A program made the position numbers and the translations under genes. Below the pieces are notes generated by a model. It searched no databases and was not told the DNA's origin. It saw only the letters and a program-made list of their open reading frames with translations. From UBA10649 sp963700255 (GTDB lineage Bacteria; Actinomycetota; Actinomycetes; S36-B12): a DNA stretch of 64,000 nt. Where the stretch lies: contig CAVOWW010000023.1 in NCBI GenBank assembly GCA_963700255.1, positions 124,001 through 188,000 on the forward strand, written 5' to 3'. Shown here one piece after another: positions 16,577 to 25,954 of this stretch; the first letter of the stretch is position 1; every line of letters begins with the position of its first letter.

Positions 16577-17925
16577 CCCGGATCCAGGCGGTCGCGGTCG
16601 AGGGCATCGGGATCATCCGCGAGGGGGACGACCTCGGCGCCCTGCTCGCGAAGCACTGTGCGGCACTGACATGGCCAGACGGCGGCCAGGGTCTCGCGGA
16701 CGGCGACATCGTCGTCATCACCAGCAAGGTGGTCTCGAAGGCGGAGGGGCGACTCGTCGCCGCGATGTCGCGCGACGAGGCCATCGGCGCGGAGACCGCT
16801 CGCGTCGTCGCAACCAAGCAGACCCCCCGGGGTGACACGCGCATCGTGCAGACGCATCACGGACTGGTCATGGCCGCGGCGGGGGTCGATGCCAGCAACG
16901 TCGAGGCCGGCTACGTGGTCCTGCTGCCGGTGGACCCTGACTCATCCGCGCGACAGATCCGGGCATCCCTCGAGTCGTCGGCGGGTGTGCGGCTCGGAGT
17001 TGTCATCACGGACACCATGGGTCGTCCGTGGCGCCTCGGCGTCACGGATGTCGCCATCGGCGCGGCGGGCGTGACCGTGCTCGACGACTACACCGGGCGG
17101 GTCGATCCGTTCGGTCGCACCCTGGAGATGACGGTCGTCGCCGTGGCGGACGAGCTCGCGGCTGCGACTGACCTCGTCAAGGGCAAGCTCGACAACCGTC
17201 CTGTCGCGGTCGTGCGCGGGCTGGCCGCCCAGGTGACCGAGGACGACGGCCCCGGGGCCCGTGCGGTGATCCGTCCCCTGGACGAGGACCTGTTCACCAT
17301 GGGGAGCGCCGAGGCCCACGCGGAAGGCCGGCGAGCGGCGCCCTTCGCGCGGCGCACGGTGCGGACGTTCACCGAGGAAGCCGTCCCCGAGTCCGTCCTG
17401 GCGGCGGCGGTCGCCGCAGCCGTGAGCGCGCCGGCACCGCATCACACCGAGCCGTGGCGGTTCATCGCCCTGCGCCCAGGAGCCGAGCGTGATCGGCTCC
17501 TGGATGCGATGCGCGACCGGTGGATCGCCGACCTCACCGGCATCGACGGCTACGACGAGGAGTCCGTCGATCGCCGACTCCGTCGCGGCGACATCCTGCG
17601 CCACGCTCCGCTCGTCGTCCTGCCGTTCCTCGAGCTCGAGGGCGCCGCGCACGCCTACCCCGACGACGAGCGCCGCGGCTTCGAGCGCGACCTCTTCGTG
17701 GTGGCGGGCGGCGCGGCCGTGCAGAACCTCATGGTCGCGCTGGCCGCCGAGGACTGGGGGTCGGCCTGGATCTCGTCGACGGTCTTCTGCCCGGACACCG
17801 TGCGCGACGTGCTGCAGCTGCCGGACTCCTGGCAGCCGCTCGGCGCCGTCGCCGTGGGCCGGCCCGCCGTGGAGCCCGCTCAGCGCGGCGAGCGCGACGT
17901 CGCCCGCTTCCTCACCTTCCGCTGA
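16573..17925 (+). CDS. fbiB: Bifunctional F420 gamma-glutamyl ligase / nitroreductase-type FMN domain
   Basis: FbiB adds the polyglutamate tail to F420-0 and, in actinobacteria, reduces dehydro-F420-0 through its second domain. Residues 1-245 form the CofE ligase ('DIVVITSKVVSKAEGR', 'DTMGRPWRLGVTDVAIG', 'DNRPVAVVRG'). Residues 255-450 form the nitroreductase-like FMN domain ('RRTVRTFTEEAVPESVL', 'APHHTEPWRFI', 'AAVQNLMVALAAEDWGSAW'). At 450 residues it is full length for the actinobacterial fusion. The ATG at 16573 overlaps the fbiA stop by 4 bases. A strong hairpin follows the stop. Confidence 0.96.
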   Translation: MTRIQAVAVEGIGIIREGDDLGALLAKHCAALTWPDGGQGLADGDIVVITSKVVSKAEGRLVAAMSRDEAIGAETARVVATKQTPRGDTRIVQTHHGLVMAAAGVDASNVEAGYVVLLPVDPDSSARQIRASLESSAGVRLGVVITDTMGRPWRLGVTDVAIGAAGVTVLDDYTGRVDPFGRTLEMTVVAVADELAAATDLVKGKLDNRPVAVVRGLAAQVTEDDGPGARAVIRPLDEDLFTMGSAEAHAEGRRAAPFARRTVRTFTEEAVPESVLAAAVAAAVSAPAPHHTEPWRFIALRPGAERDRLLDAMRDRWIADLTGIDGYDEESVDRRLRRGDILRHAPLVVLPFLELEGAAHAYPDDERRGFERDLFVVAGGAAVQNLMVALAAEDWGSAWISSTVFCPDTVRDVLQLPDSWQPLGAVAVGRPAVEPAQRGERDVARFLTFR

Positions 17926-17932
17926 GAGTCGG

Positions 17933-17959
17933 GAGGTGACCCGGACGCTGGGTCACCTC
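17933..17959. terminator. Bidirectional hairpin between fbiB and the AlkA-type gene
   Basis: A perfect 10-bp inverted repeat, 17933-17942 pairing with 17950-17959 around a 7-nt loop, sits between two convergent stop codons (17925 and 17961). It probably ends both transcripts. Confidence 0.75.
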
Positions 17960-17960
17960 G

Positions 17961-18905
17961 TCAGAAGCGGCGGTAGTCGGCGATCGTCATCCGCGGGCCA
18001 CGGGCCGGCCGGGAGATCCCGCACACCTCGACGAGCCGCTGCACGCGGTAGCGGTGCCCGCTGAACGGCTCCAGCAGCGCGGCCATCTGCTCGTCGGTGC
18101 CGTCGCGCTCGCCGGTGAACACGTATCCGACCTCCTGGGCGAGGTGGTAGTCGCCGAACGAGACGGCGTCGGCGTCCCCGAGCGCGCGCTGCGCGACCTC
18201 GGCCGCCGTCCACGGGCCGATGCCGGTGACCGCCCCCAGCCGGGCGCGGGCTTCGGGCAGCGGGAGGTCCGTGCACTGCTCGAGGCGACCGGCCACCTGC
18301 ATGGCGCGCATGATCGTGTCCGACTGCCGCGGGCCCACCCCCCAGCGATGCCACTGCCACGAGGGCACGCGCCGGATCACCTCGGGGGCTGGCGGCACGC
18401 GCATGCCCTGGGGCGCCGGCCCCGGCGCCGGCTCGCCGTGCGCGGCCAGCAGCGAGCGCCACGCCCCGAGGGACTGCACCCCCGTGACCTTCTGCTCCAG
18501 CACCGCCACGATGAGCGTCTCGACGACGCGACGGCTGCGCGGCACCCGCCAGCCGGCGGCCAGTCGCCGCCAGGCGGGCCTGAGCTGCTCGGGCAGCAGC
18601 TCGGCAGGGAACCCGCGGGGATCGTCGGCGGCGCCGAGCAGGTCGGGCACGCGCTCCACCTGCCACGAGGAGCCGGGACCCCAGGCCTCGGCGCACACCG
18701 TCTGGTCGACGACCCGCAGCCGGAGGGACACTGCGCCATCCGGCGTGCGCGACGTGCGCCAGGCCGCGCCGTCTCCGGTCAGCCGGACGGTGGGATCGCG
18801 TGATCCGCGAACCGACGAGCCGAGAACCGAGCGGAGGTCGACCCGGTACGGGGCCGCCCACTCCTCCTGGGCGTCAGGAGTCGCTGGAGAACCGGACGCT
18901 GCCAT
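17961..18905 (-). CDS. AlkA-type DNA-3-methyladenine glycosylase (HhH-GPD)
   Basis: Base-excision repair glycosylase of about 314 residues. It has the helix-hairpin-helix signature 'LGAVTGIGPWTAAEVAQRAL' followed by the catalytic aspartate region 'DADAVSFGDYHLAQE', and an N-terminal half similar to other actinobacterial HhH-GPD proteins. It probably removes alkylated bases. The frame is open to 18953, but the ATG at 18905 (MAASGSPATP) is the likely start. It overlaps the 3' end of the upstream pyrophosphorylase gene by 32 bases, so the two are probably co-transcribed. Confidence 0.85.
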   Translation of the reverse strand: MAASGSPATPDAQEEWAAPYRVDLRSVLGSSVRGSRDPTVRLTGDGAAWRTSRTPDGAVSLRLRVVDQTVCAEAWGPGSSWQVERVPDLLGAADDPRGFPAELLPEQLRPAWRRLAAGWRVPRSRRVVETLIVAVLEQKVTGVQSLGAWRSLLAAHGEPAPGPAPQGMRVPPAPEVIRRVPSWQWHRWGVGPRQSDTIMRAMQVAGRLEQCTDLPLPEARARLGAVTGIGPWTAAEVAQRALGDADAVSFGDYHLAQEVGYVFTGERDGTDEQMAALLEPFSGHRYRVQRLVEVCGISRPARGPRMTIADYRRF

Positions 18906-19950
18906 CGGCCAGCTCTGCGCCCGGCCAGACCCGGACACCGTCGAGCAGCTCATTGCCCCGGCCGACGACTGCTCCGTCGCCGATCACCGCTCCCCGCAGG
19001 ACCGTGCCCGCGCCGATGACGGCACCGACCCCCACGATGCTGTGCATGACGTGCGCTCCCTCGGCGATCTCGGCGCCGTCGAACACCACGGCTCCGTTGA
19101 CCACTGCGCCCGCACCCACGACGGCGCCGCGTCCGATCACTGTGCCGCCGTGCACCTGGGCGTCAACGGCGATCTGCGCGCCCTCAAGCGCGAGGAAGTC
19201 GCCGGTGCCGGCGACGGCGGGCGACGGTGCGGCGCCCAGCACCAGGTCGCACGAGCCCTGGACGAAGGCCAGTGGCGTGCCGAGGTCGAGCCAGTAGCCC
19301 TTGTCGACGACGCCCGTGACGAGCGCCCCGGCGGCGAGCAGCCCCGGGAAGGTCTCGCGCTCGACCGACACGGGCCGCCCGGACGGGATCGCGTCGATGA
19401 TGCTCCGCGTGAACACGTAGCACCCGGCGTTGATGTTGTTGGTGACGATCTCCGCCTCGGTCTTCGGCTTCTCGAGGAAGGCAGTGACGCGGCCCGTGTG
19501 ATCAGTCGGCACCAGCCCGTAGGCCCGCGGATCGTCGACCGGGGTGAGGTACAGCGACACGTCGCTCGACGTGTCGCGATGGTGCTGGACGAGACCGGCG
19601 ATGTCGAGCCCGCTGAGCACATCACCGTTGAAGATCAGCACCGGCTCGTCGCCTGAGCTCTGCAGGAACGGCAGTGCGTGGCGGATTGCGCCGCCGGTGC
19701 CGAGCGGCTCGTCCTCCGTCGCGATGACCACCTCGATGCCGAGGTCGGTGTCGTCGATGAACGCACGGAAGATGTCGGCCCGGTACGAGGTGGCCAGCAC
19801 GATGCGCGTCACGCCTGCGTCGCGTGCACGGGTGATCTGGTGCACCGTGAAGGGCACGCCGGCGACGGGCAGCATCGGCTTCGGGGTGTTGATGGTGAGC
19901 GGGCGAAGGCGCGTGCCCTGCCCGCCGACGAGGAGCACGGCTTCAGTCAC
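18874..19950 (-). CDS. NDP-sugar pyrophosphorylase, mannose-1-phosphate guanylyltransferase type
   Basis: Sugar-1-phosphate nucleotidyltransferase that most likely makes GDP-mannose, completing the pathway begun by manA and manB. The 358-residue protein has the nucleotide-binding loop GGQGTRLRPL at 9-18, the PKPML segment just after it, 'FNGDVLSGLD' for metal binding, 'AYGLVPTD', 'FLEKPKTE', 'NNINAGCYVF', and a C-terminal left-handed beta-helix with hexapeptide repeats (about 245-345). The GTG at 19950 (VTEAVLLVGG) is chosen over the GTG-less longer frame to 19968. Divergent from the TIGR03089 gene. UTP- or GTP-specificity cannot be proven by eye. Confidence 0.9.
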   Translation of the reverse strand: MTEAVLLVGGQGTRLRPLTINTPKPMLPVAGVPFTVHQITRARDAGVTRIVLATSYRADIFRAFIDDTDLGIEVVIATEDEPLGTGGAIRHALPFLQSSGDEPVLIFNGDVLSGLDIAGLVQHHRDTSSDVSLYLTPVDDPRAYGLVPTDHTGRVTAFLEKPKTEAEIVTNNINAGCYVFTRSIIDAIPSGRPVSVERETFPGLLAAGALVTGVVDKGYWLDLGTPLAFVQGSCDLVLGAAPSPAVAGTGDFLALEGAQIAVDAQVHGGTVIGRGAVVGAGAVVNGAVVFDGAEIAEGAHVMHSIVGVGAVIGAGTVLRGAVIGDGAVVGRGNELLDGVRVWPGAELADGSVRFSSDS

Positions 19951-19987
19951 GCCGCAAGGGTGCCACACCCCTGCGACCGATGGCGGC

Positions 19988-19993
19988 TACGGT
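19988..19993 (+). promoter_or_regulatory. -10 box of the TIGR03089 gene, leaderless
   Basis: TACGGT ends 6 nt before the GTG at 20000, in the 49-bp divergent gap. No Shine-Dalgarno is present. Confidence 0.5.
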
Positions 19994-19999
19994 GCTGAC

Positions 20000-20719
20000 G
20001 TGACCGACGTCTGGAGCCTCCTGCAGCGGCGCAGGCGCGATTCCGCCGGCGCCCCGCTCGTGACCTTCCTCGATGCGGACACCGGAGAGCGGACCGAGCT
20101 GTCAGCCGTCTCGTTCGAGAATGCGGCCGCGAAGATCGCCAACGCGCTGCGCGACGAGTACGACCTGGGGCCGGGGGCCACCCTGGGACTGCGGCTCCCC
20201 CTGCACTGGCAGCGGTCGGCATGGTGTGCCGGCGCCTGGACCGCCGGCTGCCTCGTCGCTCCCGGAGCCGTTGACGCCGACCTGGTGGTGGCCACCGCGG
20301 CGGAGGCGACGAGCCTGGCCGCGACGGCGCCCCGGCTGGCGATCGTGTCCCTCCACCCCTTCGGCCTTCCCGTCACCGAGTCCCTGCCGCCCGGCGTCGA
20401 CGACGTCACCCTTGTCGTGCGGCAGCAGCCCGACGCCTACCTGTTCGATCCGCCCGACGGGAGCACGCCCGCGTTCGTGAGCGAGTCGGGCGTGCTCGAC
20501 CAGTCCGCCCTGGTCGACCTTGCCCTCGCCCGCGGCGCGGCCTGGGGCCTCGAGCCCGGCGGCCGACTCCTGGTGCGGGAGGCTGCGCCGGACGAGGATG
20601 GCTGGCTGGCCGCAGCGGCCGTCCCCCTCGCCTGCCGGGCCTCCGCCGTCCTCGTCCGAGGGGCGGGGGACGTCCCCAGCATCGAGCAGCAGGAGCGCAT
20701 CAGCGCGCGCGTGCCGTAG
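20000..20719 (+). CDS. TIGR03089 family protein (short AMP-binding-like protein)
   Basis: A 239-residue actinobacterial protein of the TIGR03089 group, which resembles the N-terminal part of acyl-adenylating enzymes ('GERTELSAVSFENAAAKIAN', 'LGPGATLGLRLPLHWQ', 'AGAWTAGCLVAP') but is far shorter. It lacks the adenylation P-loop (SGTTG-type) and the C-terminal domain, so it is unlikely to be a complete synthetase. Function unknown. The GTG at 20000 is supported by TACGGT 6 nt upstream. A hairpin follows the stop codon. Confidence 0.85.
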   Translation: MTDVWSLLQRRRRDSAGAPLVTFLDADTGERTELSAVSFENAAAKIANALRDEYDLGPGATLGLRLPLHWQRSAWCAGAWTAGCLVAPGAVDADLVVATAAEATSLAATAPRLAIVSLHPFGLPVTESLPPGVDDVTLVVRQQPDAYLFDPPDGSTPAFVSESGVLDQSALVDLALARGAAWGLEPGGRLLVREAAPDEDGWLAAAAVPLACRASAVLVRGAGDVPSIEQQERISARVP

Positions 20720-20721
20720 CG

Positions 20722-20743
20722 GGTCCGGCCGGCCGGCCGGACC
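20722..20743. terminator. Bidirectional GC hairpin
   Basis: GGTCCGGCC at 20722-20730 pairs perfectly with 20735-20743 around GGCC. It lies between the convergent stops of the TIGR03089 gene (20719) and the SpoIID gene (20752). Confidence 0.7.
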
Positions 20744-20751
20744 GATCGGGG

Positions 20752-23700
20752 TCAGGACACCGAGACGGTGAACTCCGAGCTCACGCCGACGACGGCTCCC
20801 TTGCGAACCACCAGGACGCGGTACGTGCCGGTCGCCGACGCCTGCGTCTTGCGGACGACGAACCGGTAGCGGCCCTTCGTGCTGGTGCGGTCCTTGCCCA
20901 CCGTGACCCACTCGCCGTTCACCAGCTTCTGGCGCACGGCCTTGAGCTTCGCCTTGGCGGGGCGCACGACGCCGACGACCTTGTACGTCGTGCCGGGGGC
21001 GACGACCACGGCTGCGGGCGTCAGGAGCGAGACCGTGCGCTGCTTCACGCTGGTCGTGGGCGCGGGAGCCGGCGCGGGTGCGGGTGCGGGTGCAGGGCGG
21101 CGCGGGCGCGGGTGCGGCCGCTCCCCCGCTGCCCCCCACGGACGTGACGTACTTCGACTTCAGCCCGAACGAGGACTGGAGCTGGCTGCCGCTGCGGGTG
21201 ACCAACGAGCCGTCACCCAGCGTGGCGGTCGCCGTCCGGACCGCCCCGGACACGTAGCGCTCGGTGATGTCGACCTTCCAGACCTGCGGCACGCCGAACG
21301 CCTTCGCCATGCTCGCCTGCGGCACCACGACTGACCAGGAGCGGTTGGGGTTGTCGGGCGTCTGCATCCACGGGTCCGGGACGCTGACGACGTACGGGAG
21401 GGTGCCGCCCCACACGTCCTGCACCGACTGCGTGGCCCCGCCGCTCGACGAGTGGTAGAACGCGCGGATCGGCTGGCCGCCGTAGAGGATCGCCTGGCCG
21501 GTCGTGTCGGAGGCGCGCGTGGAGTTGACGGCCTCGACCCACCGCTCCCCCTTGGGTGAGCTGGCCTTGGTCCAGCCCGTGAAGGTCTGGTCGTAGTACG
21601 GGCCCCCGCCGTCGTCCATGTGGCACGAGCACGCCTGCCGCACGGGGCTGGCCACCTTGCTGAGCGCGTAGGTGCGCGCGGCGAGTGCCTGCGCCTGCAT
21701 CGCGGCCATCGGCCACGAGCTCGAGACCTCGGAGATCCCGTACAGGTACTCGTCGTGGACGCGCACTGAGTTGACGACGTTCAGCCGCACACCGCTCGAG
21801 GTCGACACCGGGACGACCTCGACGCTGCCGTAGCGGTACCGATGCCCGGAGGAGTCCAGGGACGAGCCGGACCCGACGACGTTGAGGAGGGTCGGCCCGC
21901 CCGCGGCTGTGCCCGGGGTGCGGGTGCCGGCCCATCGGACGGTGACGCTGGGGGCGGTGCCGAGGTCGACCGTCTGCCCGCCGGCCACCCGCTGCACGCC
22001 TACGGCGCCCGCCTTCGTGGTGAAGCGGAACTCGTCGAGCGGCCCCCCCACGGTCACGGTGGGGCCGACGGTGACCTCGATGGCCCCGCCGGACGGATCG
22101 AGCGGCTCCGCACGCATGCGCGCGGACGACACCTGGTAGAGCAGGTTGATCCGGGCGTCCATGTCATCCTGCACCGGCGTGACGGTGGTGCCCTGGTAGT
22201 AGTGCGTGACGATGCCGTTGGCGTCGAAGCCCTCCTTGGCCATGCCGTAGGCGCCCCACTGCGACATTCCCACTCCGTGACCGAAGCCCGCACCGTTGAG
22301 GGTGAACTCGGTCGGGGGCGCGCACGGGTCAGCGGGCGAGTCCTCGGTGGGGAGCACGCGGGCGGTTCCGGTCCACGGGTACGCCGCATCGCTCCCGCTG
22401 GCACCCGCGAGGGTCACCGTGTACGAGCCCGGCGGCACCGGCTGGCCCGCGTCGTTCAGCTTGTCCCAGCCGACGGAGAGCCCGCCGCCGGCCTCCTGCT
22501 GGCCCGCGAGGGTGCGCACGACGTCACCGCACTTGCTGCGAACCGTCATGGTCCAGGCGAGCGGTGCCGTGGTCGACGTGTTCACGACGATCGGCGTGGG
22601 GGCGGCGTACGCCACCTCGGCAGCGACCGACGGGTTGAACATCGTGACGCCCATCTTGGAGGCGACCATGGCCCTGATCGTGGGGAGCTGCTCGCTGAGC
22701 ACGACGCCGGGACATGCCGTGTTGCCGATGTCGCCGTGGCCGCCGATCACCTGGGCGACGGCCTGCTGGCCCTTCGCGTACCGCGACGTGCCCGCTCCGG
22801 AGTCCGACGTCAGGATCGTCGTGCCGTTCGGGTCGCGCTGCGACAGCGACAGCTTCCACGCGAGCAGGGAGGCGACGGACTCGTTGATGGCGGCCTGGTT
22901 GATGGCATCGGGGCGGAAGGTGCGGAAGTCGCCGATGGCGGAGACGGCGAAGGTCTCCTTGTTGAAGCCGGCCGTGTGGCCGCCGATGACGGGCTGGTCG
23001 AGGCCGCCGCTGCGCCCCTCGTAGAGCCGGCCGTACCGGTCCACGAGGAAGTTGTAGGCCATGTCGTCGTACCGCAGGCCCCGGGTGAACCACTGGTACA
23101 GGTTGCGAACCTGCTTGGCGGCCTCCTCGGGCGTGTAGTTGTTGGTCGACACCGTGTGGTGGATGAAGGCGGCCTTGATGGTGCCGGAGTACTTGGTCCT
23201 GCCGCTCCGCCTGGACTCGTCGGCGCCCCACATCGACCGGGTGATGATGGTCGGCATGGGGGCACCCGCCGTGGCGGCGGACACCGTCGATACGGGTCCG
23301 GTCGACGCCGTCTCGTCGGGCATCGGGAGCTCTGCGTCCTCGGACTCCACGGGGCTGTCCAGGAGGACCACCGAGGGATTGTCGAGCGGCTCACCGCCCG
23401 GGGTGTCGATGCGCACCTGGACACCGTCGGCGTCGGCGGTGAGGAGCGGGTCGGTGCCGTAGCGCACGCCCTCGGCCTCGCGGGTCCCGGCGTCCGGCGC
23501 ATGGTCTGCATGGATCGTCAGCGGCGTCCACTCGGTCCAGCCATCGCCCTCGCGAACCCGGACGAGCACGCGGCTGTCGGGGTCGATCGGCGAGTCGGCC
23601 GTGATGCCGACGAGACCGAAGCCCTTCGTCTCCAGCGCCCGGGTGGCGATCGCCGGCTTCAGCGGGCGCGCGGCCACGAGGGCCGCAGGTGCGCTCGCCG

Positions 23701-23962
23701 GACGTGCGACGGCGTACTCGACGTGGAGCGCTCCGTGCTCGTCGTGGTCGCCCCACGCGGCCATGGCCACGCTGGACGTCGCAACCGCCTGCTGGTCGAC
23801 ACCGGACAGCGCGAGGACCTGCTCCGTGCCGGCGACGGCCGGCCGATCGGCGAGGGTGGCTCCGGTCGGGAGGTCGACGACTGGCAGGGCCAGCCCGGCG
23901 ACGATGATCACCGGCGCGAGGGCGACGGGCAGCAGCCTGGCCCACGGGCGACGGGCGATCAC
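20752..23962 (-). CDS. Secreted PGRP-type amidase / SpoIID-LytB protein (one-base frameshift near the C-terminus)
   Basis: A large secreted wall protein, about 1069 residues when the frame is restored. In order: signal peptide (1-30); PGRP/N-acetylmuramoyl-L-alanine amidase domain (about 240-410) with zinc-site motifs AFIHHTV and GHGDIGNTACPG; a FlgD-like immunoglobulin segment ('CGDVVRTLAGQQ', 'PPGSYTVTLAG'); a SpoIID/LytB domain ('GFGHGVGMSQWGAYGMA', 'QAQALAARTYAL', 'RAFYHSSSGGATQS'); an Ala-Pro linker; and a C-terminal beta domain ending EFTVSVS. An extra base near 21094 inside the Ala-Pro repeat shifts the frame; the last 98 residues read in the next frame from about 21048. It probably remodels peptidoglycan. 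It is divergent from the LCP ligase gene. Confidence 0.85.
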
Positions 23963-24264
23963 GAATGCACTCCTCGGAGGAAGACGGGCCGACTCTCATC
24001 GGACGTGGAGCCGGACTCCACGGTGCCACAGAACCCCCGGCAACTCCACTTCCCACGGCCCTCAGGTGTCACTTTCGTCACATCATGCGCCCGGGGACCC
24101 GGGCGGCGCCCGGAACCGGCGGCTCCCCAGGTGCGTCGGTAGGGAGCAGAGGACAGCAGCGCTTACCATGGGAATTCACCTGCTGACCACCTGTCGGCCC
24201 CCGACTCGTCCACCTACCGACATCCCGCCCGAGGGCGGACCAGACCGATGGGACCCCGTCACCG
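23963..24264. other. 302-bp divergent intergenic region
   Basis: This region lies between the starts of the secreted amidase (minus) and the LCP protein (plus). It contains the GAGGAG Shine-Dalgarno of the amidase (about 23970) and a direct repeat GTCAC (24068-24072, 24077-24081), which loosely resembles MtrA-type direct-repeat sites that control wall hydrolases in actinobacteria. I see no small gene with coding character and no strong -35/-10 pair. Confidence 0.4.
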
Positions 24265-25695
24265 ATGAGCAGAAGCGGATCCGGCACCGGCCGCCACGTC
24301 GGCCGCGTGCTGGTCACGATCCTGTCGGTGATGGTGCTTCTCACGACGGTCGTCGGCGCCGGGGTCAGCGTGGTCATGGGCCAGCTGCAGGGCAACATCA
24401 CCGCGATCGACGTCAGCGAGAACGCCGGCCCGGTGAGCGCCGCCGAGCCCCTGAACATCGTCGACGACCTGACCGGCACCTACAAGCCCGTCACAGTGGT
24501 CCTGATGGGCAGCGACACCCGCGAGGGCAAGGGCAACGGGGGCTTCGGCAACGCCACCGAGATCGGTGGCGAGCGCTCGGACACCACGATCGTCATGCAC
24601 ATCAGCGGCGACCGGAAGTCCGCCATCGGGGTCAGCATCCCCCGCGACACCACGATCACCCTGCCCACGTGCAAGAAGGACGGCAAGAAGGTCGGCGGGT
24701 ACAGCGGCCGCTTCAACCAGGCCATCGAGCTCGGCGGCCCGGGCTGCACGATCAAGGCCGTCGAGGAGATGTCCGGCCTGGACATCAACAACTTCATGCT
24801 GGTGGACTTCCGAGGCTTCAAGCGGATCGTGGACGCCATCGGCGGCGTGGAGATCTGCCTGAAGGAGCCGGTCGACGACCCGCTGAGCGGGCTCAAGCTC
24901 GACGCGGGCAAGCATGTCGTCGAGGGCGAGGAGGCCCTGGCCTTCGTCCGGGCCCGCAAGACCCTGGGCGACGGGTCCGACACCTCGCGCATCCGGCGCC
25001 AGCAGGCCTTCATCTCCTCGCTCATGCGCAAGGTGCTCTCGAGCGGGACGCTGCTGAACCCCGCCTCGCTGCTCGGCGTCCTCGACGCCGCCACCGAGTC
25101 CCTGACGGCCGATCCGCAGATGGCCGACATCAACAACCTCAAGGACCTGGCCCTCAGCCTGAAGGACCTCAAGCCGGGCAACGTCACCTTCACGACGCTC
25201 CCGTGGACGCCCAACGGCGACAACGCGACCGTCAGCGTCAACGCCGAGAAGGCGAAGCCGATCTGGGACGCGATGAGGAACGACACCGCCTGGCCGCCGA
25301 AGGGCGGAACGGGCGAGGACACCGTCCTGCTCAAGACCGCGCCGGAGAACATCCGCGTCAACGTGCTGAACGGCACGCCGACACCGGGCCTGGCCAAGAC
25401 GGTCGCCAAGCAGCTGCGCAAGCAGGGGTTCATCGTCGAGGAGGTCGGCAACGCCGAGACCACCGACTTCACGGCCACCACGGTGGAGTACGACCCGGCG
25501 TACGACGAGTCGGCCAAGACGCTCGCCTTCGCCGCCGGTGCCACCGTGCTGGACAAGAAGAAGAAGCTCGACTCCGCGCTCAACCTGATCGTCGGCACCG
25601 ACTTCGTCCAGGTCAACGACGTCGAGATCCTCGACATCACGCAGGACTACACCGCCCAGGTGAACACCGGCGACGAGAACTTCTGCGCCTCCTGA
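24265..25695 (+). CDS. LytR-CpsA-Psr (LCP) family protein with LytR_C domain
   Basis: Membrane-anchored phosphotransferase that attaches lipid-linked glycopolymers to peptidoglycan. The 476-residue protein has a short basic tail, one transmembrane helix (about 13-37), an LCP domain (about 75-245) with the conserved 'LMGSDTREG', 'RSDTTIVMHI', 'SIPRDTTI' and 'LAFVRARKT' motifs (Asp/Arg residues that bind the pyrophosphate lipid and metal), and a C-terminal LytR_C domain (about 370-470, 'IRVNVLNGTPTPGLAKTVA'). It lies at the edge of the envelope-polymer cluster and is the best candidate to ligate that polymer to the wall. The ATG at 24265 has only a weak Shine-Dalgarno. Confidence 0.93.
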   Translation: MSRSGSGTGRHVGRVLVTILSVMVLLTTVVGAGVSVVMGQLQGNITAIDVSENAGPVSAAEPLNIVDDLTGTYKPVTVVLMGSDTREGKGNGGFGNATEIGGERSDTTIVMHISGDRKSAIGVSIPRDTTITLPTCKKDGKKVGGYSGRFNQAIELGGPGCTIKAVEEMSGLDINNFMLVDFRGFKRIVDAIGGVEICLKEPVDDPLSGLKLDAGKHVVEGEEALAFVRARKTLGDGSDTSRIRRQQAFISSLMRKVLSSGTLLNPASLLGVLDAATESLTADPQMADINNLKDLALSLKDLKPGNVTFTTLPWTPNGDNATVSVNAEKAKPIWDAMRNDTAWPPKGGTGEDTVLLKTAPENIRVNVLNGTPTPGLAKTVAKQLRKQGFIVEEVGNAETTDFTATTVEYDPAYDESAKTLAFAAGATVLDKKKKLDSALNLIVGTDFVQVNDVEILDITQDYTAQVNTGDENFCAS

Positions 25696-25735
25696 ACGGC
25701 TCACCGGTCCGCGCCTCCTGAACGCCTAGCCGGTC
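25684..25735. repeat. 26-bp imperfect tandem duplication at two convergent stop codons
   Basis: 25684-25709 and 25710-25735 match at 22-23 of 26 positions. The first copy contains the TGA of the LCP gene, and the second contains the TAG (minus strand) of the small gene that follows. The duplication therefore sits exactly where the two convergent reading frames end. Confidence 0.8.
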
Positions 25736-25899
25736 TGCGCGCTGGCGTCGAGTCCCGACATCGCCTCCGACCACTTGTGCGAGGCCTGATCGCCGAACAG
25801 CTCGTGCGCCTGCCCGAACAGCAGTCCCAGGGCAGGCTGATCCCCGGCGATGGCCGCAGCAGCGACCTCCTCGCTCCACTCCCGCTCGGTGAGGGCCAC
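25726..25899 (-). CDS. Small conserved-looking hypothetical protein
   Basis: A 57-residue acidic, probably helical protein (MALTEREWSEEVAAAAIAGD at its start, ending LDASAQTG). No domain is recognised. The frame is open to 25935, but the GTG at 25899 is a better start: CATACT lies 7 nt upstream, which would make it leaderless. It is convergent with the LCP gene and upstream of a glycosyltransferase gene read in the same direction. Composition and third-position GC look coding. Function unknown. Confidence 0.6.
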   Translation of the reverse strand: MALTEREWSEEVAAAAIAGDQPALGLLFGQAHELFGDQASHKWSEAMSGLDASAQTG

Positions 25900-25954
25900 G
25901 CCCGTCAGTATGCGGGTGAAAGGCGTCCGCCCCAAGGCTCTCGAGCCGACGCCC

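Noticed and set aside
20000..20719. Truncated acyl-CoA synthetase pseudogene
   Set aside because: The length and sequence match the TIGR03089 group, an actinobacterial family of short AMP-binding-like proteins, and the frame is intact.
21842..24142. A 766-codon plus-strand open frame
   Set aside because: Antisense shadow of the secreted amidase/SpoIID gene. Residue composition is typical of GC-driven opposite frames.
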